This document shows positions 1-7,367 of a stretch of DNA of 34,660 nucleotides, piece after piece. Every line of letters begins with the position of its first letter. Positions within the stretch are counted from its first letter, which is position 1. The notes below the pieces were generated by a model. The model saw nothing but the letters and a program-made list of their open reading frames with translations, had not been told where the DNA came from and searched no databases. This DNA comes from Bradyrhizobium altum. Lineage in GTDB: Bacteria; Pseudomonadota; Alphaproteobacteria; Rhizobiales; Xanthobacteraceae. The stretch is taken from NCBI RefSeq assembly GCF_020889705.1, contig NZ_JACMYP010000066.1, forward strand, positions 1 through 34,660, in the 5' to 3' direction. A program made the translations under genes and the position numbers.

Positions 1-825
1 CGCGTGCAGCGCGCCCGCGAGCGTGCCGTGCTTGGCGCGCTCGCCGCTCTCGCGCAGATCGACCAGCAGGATATCGGGCCGGCCGAGGCTCGCGATGGCG
101 TCGCGCGCATTGAGAGAGAGGCCTTCTTTGGCCAGCTCGTCCTGGTGCAGGCCGACATGCATGTTGGCGGGCACCACGACGTCCATCAGCTTCGGGTTCG
201 GCAAATTGAGGTTGTTCATCAGCTCGACATAGTCGTCGATCGATTTCACCTGCAGCCGCGGATTGTAGCGCTTCTCCTCGCCGATCGTGGAGACGGTGTC
301 GCCCTTGTAGTCATGCGCGGGGAACACCAGGGTTTCCTCGGGCAGCTTGAGCAGGCGGTTGAAGATCGAATCATACTGCGCCCGCGCGCTGCCGTTCTGG
401 AAATCCGTGCGGCCGGTGCCGCGGATCAAGAGCGTGTCGCCGGTGAAGACGCGGTCGCCCATCAGATAGCTGTAGGAATCGTCGGTGTGGCCGGGCGTGT
501 ACAGCGCCTCGAGGCAGAGGCCCTCGATCGTCACTCTGTCGCCGTCGGAGACGCGCATCGACACCACGTCGGCCTTGCTCTGCTCGCCCATGATGGTGAT
601 GCACTGGGTGCGGTCACGCAGCTCGCCGAGGCCGGTGACGTGGTCGGCATGGAGATGCGTATCGACCGCCTTGACCAGCCGGAGGTCGAGTTCCTGCAAC
701 AGCTTGCAGTAGCGGTCGGCCTTCTCCAGCACCGGATCGAGGATCAGCGCCTCGCCGCCGGCGCGGCTCGCGAGCAGATAGCTGTAGGTGCCGGACACGC
801 TGTCAAAGAGCTGGCGAAAGATCAT
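1..825 (-). CDS. Persulfide dioxygenase-rhodanese fusion (MBL fold), 3' end cut by window edge
   Basis: A metallo-beta-lactamase-fold protein of the ETHE1/persulfide dioxygenase type, which oxidises glutathione persulfide to sulfite. Visible metal motifs are HLHADH (residues 57-62), PGHT (H113), D130 in TGDT and H171 in PAHDY; the ETHE1-like stretch GTGRTDFQNG is at about 136-145. From about residue 240 a rhodanese domain begins (DILLVDLRESGERAKHGTLAGA) and runs off the left edge before its active-site cysteine. 275 codons are visible. The ATG at 825 gives the normal family N-terminus (MIFRQLFDSVSGTYSYLLA). It lies on the same strand as the Sox genes but is separated from dsrE2 by 255 bp holding a long repeat, so it may have its own promoter. 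Inference: it handles persulfide or sulfane sulfur produced by the periplasmic Sox pathway. Confidence 0.9.
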   Translation of the reverse strand, partial: MIFRQLFDSVSGTYSYLLASRAGGEALILDPVLEKADRYCKLLQELDLRLVKAVDTHLHADHVTGLGELRDRTQCITIMGEQSKADVVSMRVSDGDRVTIEGLCLEALYTPGHTDDSYSYLMGDRVFTGDTLLIRGTGRTDFQNGSARAQYDSIFNRLLKLPEETLVFPAHDYKGDTVSTIGEEKRYNPRLQVKSIDDYVELMNNLNLPNPKLMDVVVPANMHVGLHQDELAKEGLSLNARDAIASLGRPDILLVDLRESGERAKHGTLAGALHA

Positions 826-923
826 GACGGCTTACCTGTTCTCCGGGTCGACTCGTGAGGAGGATATTATTCCATAGATAGGGCCGATTCAAAGCAAATC
901 CATCCCCTGAGCCAATCCGTCAC

Positions 924-1061
924 CGTCACCCTGAGGAGCCGCGAAGCGGCGTCTCGAAGGGTGAACGGCCCGGCTCCTTCCGCGGGAGGGGTTATGCGCG
1001 TTCAAGCATCGGGGCCGTGCATCCTTCGAGGCTCGCTCCGCTCGCGCCTCAGGATGACGGG
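924..1061. repeat. Long palindromic intergenic repeat, family A copy 1
   Basis: The element starts CCGTCACCCTGAGGAG and ends CGCCTCAGGATGACGG, so the two ends are inverted copies, with inner arms around TCTCGAAGGG and ATCCTTCGAGG. Two further copies lie at about 6463-6594 and 10511-10617. It fills most of the gap between dsrE2 and the persulfide dioxygenase gene and may fold in RNA as a transcript boundary; there is no T-run to call it an intrinsic terminator. Confidence 0.8.
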
Positions 1062-1080
1062 TTTGGCTGGATACGGGCCC

Positions 1081-1539
1081 TTACGGCCGAACGTAACTCC
1101 AGCCCTGCTCCTGCAGCTCCATCAGATGGACCACACCTGACGGTACGATGGTGGCATCCGAGACGACGGAGATCGCGTGGCCCTCGGCCTTCTCCATGCC
1201 CTGCCTGGTGTTGTTGCAGGCGGAGAACTGGATCTTGCCCGGGAAGACGAAATCCTTGAGCCGCCTGACGCGGTCCTGCGCCGGCGAGGTATCGCTGCGC
1301 AGCATGTGCACGCCGGGGCCGTAGGTGACGATGTCGACCTCGACGTCCTCGTTCCTGGCGCGGTAATATTCGATCACGTTGGTCGCGTTGTTGAGCGCGA
1401 GATTCATGATCTGCGGGTCGTTCTGGTCGACCTGGATCGTGATGCGGTGCGGCTTGTCGGTGGCCAGTGCGCTCGCTGTGAAGGCAAGCGAAAGCACGAC
1501 GGCGGCGGCGAGACGGCGAAGCATGACAGGGTCTTTCAT
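1081..1539 (-). CDS. Exported DsrE-family protein (dsrE2, second of a tandem pair)
   Basis: A small DsrE/DsrF-like protein of 152 residues with a Sec-type signal peptide (positive start, hydrophobic core, ending near ASALA). The mature part has the DsrE fold pattern with one conserved cysteine in the motif QFSACNNT, the position used for sulfur binding in DsrE-type sulfurtransferases. It is clearly paralogous to the neighbouring dsrE1: both have the ..NDP.. start, the VDIV/VEIV-GPG strand and a G[YW]xxVRP C-terminus. The ATG at 1539 was chosen because a GGCGG stretch lies just upstream; an internal ATG at 1524 is the alternative. Further upstream in-frame sequence is only translated repeat. 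Role inferred from the sox context: a periplasmic sulfur carrier; no substrate can be read from the sequence. Confidence 0.85.
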   Translation of the reverse strand: MKDPVMLRRLAAAVVLSLAFTASALATDKPHRITIQVDQNDPQIMNLALNNATNVIEYYRARNEDVEVDIVTYGPGVHMLRSDTSPAQDRVRRLKDFVFPGKIQFSACNNTRQGMEKAEGHAISVVSDATIVPSGVVHLMELQEQGWSYVRP

Positions 1540-1555
1540 GTGACCGCCGCTCTCT

Positions 1556-1642
1556 CCGTCATTGCGAGGAGCGAAGCGACGAAGCAATCCATTCTGTCCT
1601 TGCGACAAAGCATGGATTGCTTCGCTTCGCTCGCAATGACGG
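1556..1642. repeat. REP-like palindrome between the two dsrE genes, family B
   Basis: Ends are CCGTCATTGCGAG and CTCGCAATGACGG, with a second inner pair GAAGCAATCCA / TGGATTGCTTC. It begins 5 bp after the dsrE1 stop codon and ends 16 bp before the dsrE2 start, so it forms a strong hairpin inside the Sox transcript. It may partly terminate transcription or protect the upstream mRNA from 3' decay. Confidence 0.8.
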
Positions 1643-1647
1643 CGGGG

Positions 1648-2103
1648 TTAGGGACGGACCAGCGTGTATCCGTTCTCGGTGAGAAGCAGGATCTGCGCGA
1701 CGCCGACCTGCACGGGGGTGGCGGCTGCGATGTAGTCGGGCCGCTTGCCGGCGTCGCGCTCGATCGTGTCGACGGTGTTGAGGCAGATGTCGACCCGCGC
1801 GCCCTGCGCGACCAGACTCTCGACCAGCTTGCGGTTCGCATTGTCGGGCTTGAGCAGCTCGATGCCGGGGCCGAAGGCGACGATCTCGACCGCGACCTTG
1901 TCGGGGTCGTAGTGCTTCATCAGATTGCTCGCGACGCTGATGACGAGGCCCTGCTTCTTCGGATCGTTGTCGGAGAGCTGCAGCACGACCTTGTGCTCGG
2001 CGAACGGTTTGTCCTGCAGCGGCGCGAGCTGGGCGCGGGCGAGCGGCGCTGTCAGCGCGACCGCCGCAAGGCCGAGCGCCGCGATGAACGCGCGCCGCGT
2101 CAT
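1648..2103 (-). CDS. Exported DsrE-family protein (dsrE1)
   Basis: 151 residues. The N-terminus MTRRAFIAALGLAAVALTAPLARA looks like a signal peptide; the TRRAFI segment is close to a Tat motif. The mature domain is DsrE-like with a single conserved cysteine in VDICLNT, matching SACNNT of the adjacent paralog. Its ATG overlaps the soxB stop as ATGA (2103-2100), so it is almost certainly co-translated with soxB. DsrE-family proteins bind or transfer sulfane sulfur through this cysteine (family knowledge); a periplasmic role beside SoxB, which hydrolyses sulfate off SoxY-bound thiosulfonate, is inference. Not a standard named Sox subunit. Confidence 0.88.
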   Translation of the reverse strand: MTRRAFIAALGLAAVALTAPLARAQLAPLQDKPFAEHKVVLQLSDNDPKKQGLVISVASNLMKHYDPDKVAVEIVAFGPGIELLKPDNANRKLVESLVAQGARVDICLNTVDTIERDAGKRPDYIAAATPVQVGVAQILLLTENGYTLVRP

Positions 2104-3851
2104 CCGTGCCTCGCAATGCCCGGATTGTCCTCGACGCCTTTCAGCGTCACGCCAGGTTCGTCGCGGTTCGGCGGCCGGCCGGAGCGCAGATGCTTGGCCA
2201 CGACATCCCAGATCGGGGCGCCGTTCTGCTGGTTGACCGAGGCCCAGCCCGCGACCTTGTAATGCTTGCCGGCTTCGAGATGCTTGCCGTTGCCGAGCTT
2301 CAGCTCGGAAATGCGCTTGCCGACGGTCTCGCCCGGCGTGCAGGTGTAGGCGAGGCCGCCGACGCGGACCATGTCGCCGCCCTGCTGATAATAGGGATCG
2401 ACGTTGAACAGGTTGTCGCAGACGTCTTCCAGCACATCCTTGATCTGGCTGCCGGTCATGGTCGCGACGTAAGTCTCGGGATAGGTGATCGCGGTTTCCG
2501 ACAGCACGTCTTCCATGGTCAGCGGCTGGCCGGCGAGCGTGGTGAGGCCCCAGCGGAAGCCGGGTGACAGCGCGATCTCGGCGTTGAGCTCGTTCAGCAG
2601 CGCGTCGCAGATCAGCTGGTCGACGGTGCCGGTGAAATTGCCGCGCCGGTAGAGCAGACGATCGGCCGTGCCGAGCTTGTCGCTCCATTCGTCGGCATGC
2701 GGATCGCGCATCTTGTCGATCAGCGTCTGCATCGCGGGATCGGGCTTCAGGAGCTCGGCAAACACCGGCAGCAGCCGGTAGCGGACATTGGCGACCTTGC
2801 CCTTGGCGAGGTCGAGATCGAGCACGCCGATGAACTTGCCGTTGGAGCCGGCATTGGTGACCAGCGTGACGCCGCCGGCATTGGTCACCGTGATCGGGAT
2901 CGGGATCGCGTCATGGGTGTGGCCGCCGAGGATGACATCGATGCCGGTGACGCGGCTGGCGAGCTTGAGGTCGACGTCCATGCCGTTATGCGACAGCAGG
3001 ATCACGGCCTCGACCTTGTCGTTGTTGCGATGGCCGTCGACGAGTTTTTGCAGCTCGTCGTCGCGGATGCCGAACTTCCAGTCCGGCGTGAAGCGCTTGG
3101 GGTGTGCGATCGGCACGTAAGGAAAGGCCTGGCCGATGATCGCGACGCGATGGCCGCCGATCTCCTTGATGACAGACGGCTTGAACACCCGCCCCGAGGC
3201 CGGATCGAACGCCTTGGCATCGTTGAACGCGGCCTCCTCGGTCAGGAACACGTTCTGCGCCAGAAACTCGCCCTTGAAGCGGGAGAGATTGTCGCGCAGC
3301 ACCTCTTCGCCATAGGTGAATTCCCAATGCCCGGTCATCGCCTCGATTCCGAGCAGGTTGGCGGCCTCCACCATGTCGGCGCCGTTCATGGCATTGGCGA
3401 GCCCGGTGCCCTGCCAGAGGTCGCCGCCGTCGAGCAGGATCGAACGCTTTTCGCCGACATCGGCGCGCAGCTTGTCGATCAGCGTCTTCAGATGGGCAAA
3501 GCCGCCGAGCCGGCCGAAGCGGACGGCGGCCTTCTCGAACTCGACGCAGGTAAAGGCATAGGCATCGGCGCTGTCGGGCCGGATGCCGAAACGGTCGAGG
3601 AACGCCTTGCCGACCAGGTGCGGCGGCTGGCCGGCCATCGCACCGACGCCGATATTGACGCCGGGCTCGCGGAAGAACACCGGCTTCAGCTGCGCATGGG
3701 TGTCGGTCATGTGCAGGATGCGGGCGTTGCCGAAGCGTTCGAAGTCGTAGACGCTGGCGGTATCGGCACTGCGCGCGAGGCGGGGCAGGCCGGCCACAAG
3801 CGTTGCGGCGGCCGAAGCTGTCAGGAAATCCCGGCGGCGGATGATCATCAC
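2100..3851 (-). CDS. soxB: Thiosulfohydrolase SoxB
   Basis: SoxB releases sulfate from S-sulfonated SoxY in the periplasm. 583 residues, full family length. The Tat signal is IRRRDFLTASAAATLVAG. Metallophosphoesterase (5'-nucleotidase-type) motifs for the dimanganese site are visible: MTDTH (D50, H52), DGGDLWQGTG (about 141-150), GHWEFTYG (about 174-181), SHNGMDVD and GGHTHD, followed by the C-terminal 5'-nucleotidase domain. The ATG at 3851 or the adjacent ATG at 3848 may be used; GGAGAG lies upstream and suits the second slightly better. It sits 33 bp downstream of the SoxXA-binding protein gene and overlaps dsrE1 by 4 bp. Confidence 0.97.
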   Translation of the reverse strand: MMIIRRRDFLTASAAATLVAGLPRLARSADTASVYDFERFGNARILHMTDTHAQLKPVFFREPGVNIGVGAMAGQPPHLVGKAFLDRFGIRPDSADAYAFTCVEFEKAAVRFGRLGGFAHLKTLIDKLRADVGEKRSILLDGGDLWQGTGLANAMNGADMVEAANLLGIEAMTGHWEFTYGEEVLRDNLSRFKGEFLAQNVFLTEEAAFNDAKAFDPASGRVFKPSVIKEIGGHRVAIIGQAFPYVPIAHPKRFTPDWKFGIRDDELQKLVDGHRNNDKVEAVILLSHNGMDVDLKLASRVTGIDVILGGHTHDAIPIPITVTNAGGVTLVTNAGSNGKFIGVLDLDLAKGKVANVRYRLLPVFAELLKPDPAMQTLIDKMRDPHADEWSDKLGTADRLLYRRGNFTGTVDQLICDALLNELNAEIALSPGFRWGLTTLAGQPLTMEDVLSETAITYPETYVATMTGSQIKDVLEDVCDNLFNVDPYYQQGGDMVRVGGLAYTCTPGETVGKRISELKLGNGKHLEAGKHYKVAGWASVNQQNGAPIWDVVAKHLRSGRPPNRDEPGVTLKGVEDNPGIARHG

Positions 3852-3884
3852 TCTCTCCGCGCGACCCCCGTGGCCTGCGCGCCT

Positions 3885-4199
3885 TTAGCGAACTTCCATG
3901 TCCTTCCAGCGTTCCTTTTCGCTGGTGGCCTGGAAGATCGATGCCTTTGCCAGCGCCTCGGCCTCCTTGGCCTGGGCGACTGCGGTGTCGAAATCACCAG
4001 CCTCACCGGCCTTTTTTGCGGCGGATAGCGTCGAGGCTGTCGTGGTCCACTGGTTGCGCAGCAGGCCTGCTTCCTTGTTCGCGGCCTCAGCCGCGGCATA
4101 GGCCGCCTTGTAGTCGGCTTCGGAGGCGGCGAGGGCTGCGGTCGCCGTCGCGATCAGCAGGGCTGACGCCGCGAAGATCGCTCTGACGGCCGCGCTCAT
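3885..4199 (-). CDS. SoxXA-binding protein (SoxK-like)
   Basis: 104-residue exported protein: signal peptide ending at ALAAS, then an alanine/glutamate-rich helical protein (SEADYKAAYAAAEAANKEAGLLRNQW). Its size, helical composition and place directly after soxA match the SoxAX-binding/SoxK family, which stabilises the SoxXA cytochrome complex and raises its activity. The ATG overlaps the soxA stop codon as ATGA (4199-4196). Identity is from composition and position; there is no catalytic motif to check. Confidence 0.8.
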   Translation of the reverse strand: MSAAVRAIFAASALLIATATAALAASEADYKAAYAAAEAANKEAGLLRNQWTTTASTLSAAKKAGEAGDFDTAVAQAKEAEALAKASIFQATSEKERWKDMEVR

Positions 4200-5119
4200 G
4201 GCCTTGCTCCCGGCCCCGAAATCGGCAGGCCATTGCTGACATAGGACAGGTAGTATTCGAGGTTGCGGTACTCGTCGTCCTGCGGATTGAGCGGCACACC
4301 GCGGATCTGGCTGTTGCAGGTGGTGAAGCGGCGACTGGTCGTGCCCATTCCTGACCATTCCGAGCGGTAGATTGGCATCGCGTTCAGGATGCCGAGTGCC
4401 GGCGCCAGCACCTCGGCGCGGATCCGCTCGCCCGGGCTCTGGATGTGGCAGGTGGCGCAGGAGAAATTGAGCTGGCCGCGGCGGGTGTAGAAATACTCCT
4501 TGCCCTTCTGATAGGCCTCCAGCGCGCGCGGATCGTCCGGGATCTTGATGTCCATCGGCTTGCCGCGCGAGGTGAAGGCCATGTAGGCGGTGAGCGCCGC
4601 CATGTCGTCCTTCACATAGGAGAACGGCGCCTCGCCATTGGCCTCGCGGCAACGGTTGAGCGCGAGCTCGAGCGTGACGACCTTGCCTTCCTTCTCGTCG
4701 AAATAAGGATAGTTCTGGCGGATGCCGATGCCCTGGTTCGGGAAGCAGTCGGCGTAGGTCTTGCCGTTCTTGAACGGCGTCGAGAACATTTCCTTGCCGG
4801 CCTCGAGCGAGAACTCGTAGGGCGGAAACTGCTCCTTCTCTTCCCACTGCTTGTGCAGGTCCTCATTCATCGAATAGGGACCGTTAACGAAATCCTCTAG
4901 CTTCAGCTTGGGGAATTTGTTGGTGAAGAATTTCTGGAAGGCGGCCTTGTCGGCGGCGGGATCGACGGCGCCGGCTGCGTGCGCGGCCGGCGCCAGTGCC
5001 AGCACGCCGAGCGCAAGCGTCGCGACCAGATTTTTGTTCTGACGCGTTTTCTTCACGCGAACCGGCGTCCACTTCGCTCGAAAACGCTCCAGAGTGCGGA
5101 TTGCCGAGCGCCGCGTCAT
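4196..5119 (-). CDS. soxA: L-cysteine S-thiosulfotransferase subunit SoxA with repeat-derived N-terminal insertion
   Basis: SoxA is the catalytic heme subunit that, with SoxX, couples thiosulfate to the SoxY cysteine. 307 residues. One heme site CATCH (221-225) and the active-site cysteine C268 in FTTCNSQIRG are present; C125 and C157 stand where an N-terminal heme is lost in monoheme SoxA. The signal-peptide core is LVATLALGVLALAPAAHA (31-48). The ATG at 5119 overlaps the soxZ stop (ATGA) and is therefore preferred. Residues about 10-27 (LERFRAKWTPVRVKKTRQ) are encoded by a dispersed palindromic element at 5041-5090, giving an unusually long, basic n-region. A GTG start inside the repeat (VKKTRQ..) would give an ordinary signal peptide and cannot be excluded. 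Confidence 0.95.
   Translation of the reverse strand: MTRRSAIRTLERFRAKWTPVRVKKTRQNKNLVATLALGVLALAPAAHAAGAVDPAADKAAFQKFFTNKFPKLKLEDFVNGPYSMNEDLHKQWEEKEQFPPYEFSLEAGKEMFSTPFKNGKTYADCFPNQGIGIRQNYPYFDEKEGKVVTLELALNRCREANGEAPFSYVKDDMAALTAYMAFTSRGKPMDIKIPDDPRALEAYQKGKEYFYTRRGQLNFSCATCHIQSPGERIRAEVLAPALGILNAMPIYRSEWSGMGTTSRRFTTCNSQIRGVPLNPQDDEYRNLEYYLSYVSNGLPISGPGARP
5041..5090. repeat. In-frame nested palindromic element (family F), copy in soxA
   Basis: On the gene strand the element has an outer arm GCGTTTTC paired with GAAAACGC and an inner arm GCGAA paired with TTCGC. A second, about 90% identical copy lies at 21603-21651 between cydB and the DUF2474 core. Both copies are open in the same frame and read ERF-x-AKW-x-PVRVKKTRQ. 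Confidence 0.85.
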
Positions 5120-5427
5120 TGAATCTTCGCCGTCGTGGTGTCGGTCGCGCCCTTGTTGTCGATCCAGCTGACCGTCAGGTCGTCGCCTTTCTTGCCGCCC
5201 TTGAAGGCGAACTTGACATAGGGATCCTTGGAGACGCCGCCGCCCCAGTCGGCGACGAACACCGGCTTGCCGTCATACTCGAAGGTCAGCACCTGGATGA
5301 AATGCGGCGGGATGATCTCGCCCTTGGCGTCCTTGACGAAGCCGGAATCCATCGGATGCTGGATCAGCGCCTGCACCTCGGTGGTGTCGCCGTTTGATGT
5401 GGCGCGCACGCGAATGCTCGATGCCAT
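5116..5427 (-). CDS. soxZ: Thiosulfate oxidation carrier complex subunit SoxZ
   Basis: 103 residues, the usual SoxZ length, starting MASSIRVRATSNGDTTEVQALIQHPMDSG. Immunoglobulin-like sulfur-compound-chelating fold; the PPHFIQVLTFEYDGKPVFVADWG segment is typical. SoxZ forms the carrier heterodimer with SoxY in the periplasm and has no signal peptide of its own, so it is probably exported with Tat-dependent SoxY. The ATG at 5427 is preceded by GAGGGA at good spacing. It lies 22 bp after soxY and overlaps soxA by 4 bp. Confidence 0.96.
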   Translation of the reverse strand: MASSIRVRATSNGDTTEVQALIQHPMDSGFVKDAKGEIIPPHFIQVLTFEYDGKPVFVADWGGGVSKDPYVKFAFKGGKKGDDLTVSWIDNKGATDTTTAKIQ

Positions 5428-5449
5428 CTTGATTGTCCCTCGATTGAGC

Positions 5450-5944
5450 TCAGCCGCCGCAGCCGCCAACGGTGACCTTGATTTCCTTGCTCGCGCTGTA
5501 GAGCTTGCCGCCGGCCTCGACGATCACGGTGACGTTGCTGGTCTTGGCCATCTTGATGCGGTTGGCGACGCTCGGCAGCGTGCCGGCCGGAATCCTGTAC
5601 GTCGCGATCAGCGAGATCGGGTTCTCGCTGGCCAAAAACGAGATCGAGGTGACGTCGGCCAGCGTCGTGGTCGCGGAGATCGGCACCACCGCGCCGTTCT
5701 CGGCGATCTCGGGTGCGTCCATCTTGACCTTGTCCGAGGGCTCGGCGGTCTTGCCGTAGAGCGCCTTGATCGCATCAGCCTCGTTCTTCTGCTTGAACGC
5801 CTCTTCCGGATATTTGTCGTTGGCGGCGGCGAGCGCCTGCGGCACGTCGAACGGAATGACGCCGAGGCCGATCAGCGCGGCGACGCCCGCGCCCTTCAAC
5901 ACCAGGCGGCGCGTTCCGGAAAATTCGCTGGTCGTGATGTTCAT
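5450..5944 (-). CDS. soxY: Thiosulfate oxidation carrier protein SoxY
   Basis: 164 residues. It carries Sox intermediates on the cysteine of its C-terminal swinging arm: the protein ends VTVGGCGG with C162 as carrier residue. The N-terminus has a Tat signal (GTRRLVLKGAGVAALIGLGVIPF, residues about 10-32). The start at 5944 was chosen because GAGGAG lies 8 nt upstream; a longer reading to 5980 would overlap the end of soxX. Partner of SoxZ encoded next door. Confidence 0.96.
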   Translation of the reverse strand: MNITTSEFSGTRRLVLKGAGVAALIGLGVIPFDVPQALAAANDKYPEEAFKQKNEADAIKALYGKTAEPSDKVKMDAPEIAENGAVVPISATTTLADVTSISFLASENPISLIATYRIPAGTLPSVANRIKMAKTSNVTVIVEAGGKLYSASKEIKVTVGGCGG

Positions 5945-5976
5945 CGAAAAAATCTCCTCAAGCTGATGTCGCCGCG

Positions 5977-6324
5977 TCACAGCGTCTCCAGGAAGTCCAC
6001 CACCGCGCCGATTTCCTTCTCGCTCAATATCCGGTTGCGGCCGAACGGCGGCATCACCGTTTGCGGGTTGCGCTTGGTCTCATCGGTCACGATCGCGATC
6101 AGCTCGTCGCGGCTGTATTTCGCCTTGAGGCCGGTCAATTCGGGGCCGATCGTGCCGGGCAGCTCGCCGCCCTTGATGACATGGCAGGTCAGGCAATTGC
6201 CCTTGCCGCGGTCGAAGGCGAGCTTTTGGCCCTCGGCGGCGGATTGGGCCTGCGCGGGCGCGGCCATGGCGGTGCCCGCCAGCAGCGCCAGGACGAGGGC
6301 TGGCTTGGAGAAAGTGGCGATCAA
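5977..6324 (-). CDS. soxX: Sulfur oxidation c-type cytochrome SoxX
   Basis: Monoheme cytochrome c subunit of SoxXA. One CxxCH (CLTCH, about 44-48) and the distal methionine M91 in TVMPPFGRNRILS are present. The signal peptide is FSKPALVLALLAGTAMAAPAQAQ. No ATG/GTG fits the signal peptide, so a TTG at 6324 with GGGAA upstream is proposed (115 residues). An ATG at 6402 gives a 26-residue polar extension before the signal peptide and is less likely. First gene of the visible Sox operon; 32 bp before soxY. Confidence 0.92.
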   Translation of the reverse strand: MIATFSKPALVLALLAGTAMAAPAQAQSAAEGQKLAFDRGKGNCLTCHVIKGGELPGTIGPELTGLKAKYSRDELIAIVTDETKRNPQTVMPPFGRNRILSEKEIGAVVDFLETL

Positions 6325-6462
6325 GGACGTTTCCCGGGCTTCAATCTCGATGATCCCATCGCAATATAAAGAGTGGAAAGCACAAAGGCCATCGGCTGGC
6401 AACTCGGAGAATAGGCGCGTCGCGACGGGGTTAATGCCAGAGCGACATAGACGAAGTTAGAC
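6325..6462 (-). promoter_or_regulatory. Probable sox operon promoter region
   Basis: The operon must be transcribed from the gap upstream of soxX, because the DUF938 gene is divergent. A TATATT hexamer at 6363-6368 (minus strand, about 40 bp before the TTG) is the best -10 candidate; no convincing -35 was seen. No clear operator palindrome was found outside the repeat at 6463-6594. Confidence 0.3.
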
Positions 6463-6594
6463 CCGTCACCCCCGCGCAACGGCTTTGCCGTTGTCGCTGG
6501 AGGTGCGAGCGGAGCGAGCCTCGAAGGGTCGACGGCCCGACTGTGGCCGTGCATCCTTCGAGGCTCGCAAGAGCTCGCACCTCAGGATGACGGG
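6463..6594. repeat. Long palindromic intergenic repeat, family A copy 2
   Basis: Ends CCGTCACC and CCTCAGGATGACGG. Inner arms GAGCCTCGAAGG and CCTTCGAGGCTC match copies 1 and 3. The left end is diverged (CCCGCGCAACGGCTTTGCCGTTG, itself a small hairpin). It occupies most of the 350-bp gap between soxX and the DUF938 methyltransferase gene; apart from this and the putative sox promoter nothing else is seen there. Confidence 0.8.
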
Positions 6595-6674
6595 TTGGGC
6601 GGTATGCGATGCAGGTTCCGCTTTTGCGGGTGGTATCTACACGATTTGCGTGGCTGTTCTGACGGAGAAGCGTA

Positions 6675-7349
6675 GTGGCGGAGTTCGTGGTGGAGTTCGG
6701 CAAGGACGGCAGGCCGGTCGAGGCGGACGGGCGGCTCGACGCGGCAGCGTTCCACCGCAATCACCAGCCGATCTGGGCGGTCCTGAAGGACTACCTTGCC
6801 GGCCGATCCGGCGACGTGCTGGAGGCCGGCAGCGGCACCGGCCAGCACGTCGTCTATTTCGCCGGTCAGACGCCCCACATCATTTGGTGGCCGAGCGACC
6901 TCCATGCCGCGCACCTGCGCAGCATCGAGGCCTGGCGCGCGCATGCCGGCCTGCCAAACATCCAGCCGCCGCAACCGATCGATCTGTCCGACCCCGCCTG
7001 GTCGCCGGCGCCGCTGGACGGCAAAGGTCCGGACAAACTGCTCGCGATCTTCTGCGCCAATGTGATCCACATCGCGCCGTGGCGGGTGGCCGAGGGCCTG
7101 TTCGCCGGCGCCGCACGGCATCTGCGCGCCGACGGCCGGCTGTTCCTCTACGGCCCGTTCAAGCGCGGCGGCAAGCACACCGCGCTCAGCAATGCCGTGT
7201 TCGACACGTCGTTGCGCGAACGCGACGCCGAATGGGGCGTGCGCGACATCGCCGATCTTGAGAGGCCTGCGGAGAGCGTTGGGTTGAAGCTGGCCGGTGC
7301 GTTCGACCTGCCGGCCAATAACATGATCCTGATGTTTGTGCGGCGATAG
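6675..7349 (+). CDS. DUF938 family SAM-dependent methyltransferase-like protein
   Basis: 224 residues, the normal length for DUF938 (class I methyltransferase fold). The SAM-binding loop is VLEAGSGTGQHVVYFA (about 48-63). Other family features are the N-terminal AAAFHRNHQPIWAVLK, ANVIHIAPW and LYGPFKRGGKHTALSNAVFD. Start is GTG at 6675 with GGAGAAG 4 nt upstream. Monocistronic and convergent with the TetR gene, 18 bp away. Substrate unknown for the family. Confidence 0.88.
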   Translation: MAEFVVEFGKDGRPVEADGRLDAAAFHRNHQPIWAVLKDYLAGRSGDVLEAGSGTGQHVVYFAGQTPHIIWWPSDLHAAHLRSIEAWRAHAGLPNIQPPQPIDLSDPAWSPAPLDGKGPDKLLAIFCANVIHIAPWRVAEGLFAGAARHLRADGRLFLYGPFKRGGKHTALSNAVFDTSLRERDAEWGVRDIADLERPAESVGLKLAGAFDLPANNMILMFVRR

Positions 7350-7367
7350 CCGCACGCGCGGGGTTGA

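Noticed and set aside
924..1061. Repeats as CRISPR array or transposon ends
   Set aside because: Copies are dispersed, palindromic and not regularly spaced, and no cas or transposase gene is present.
2697..4028. 443-codon open frame on the plus strand
   Set aside because: Antisense to soxB and the SoxXA-binding protein gene; composition is that of a GC-rich shadow frame with no recognisable domain.
5030..5119. Frameshift or misassembly at the soxA start
   Set aside because: The repeat-derived segment keeps the frame, the ATGA overlap with soxZ is intact, and the same peptide frame recurs at 21603-21651.
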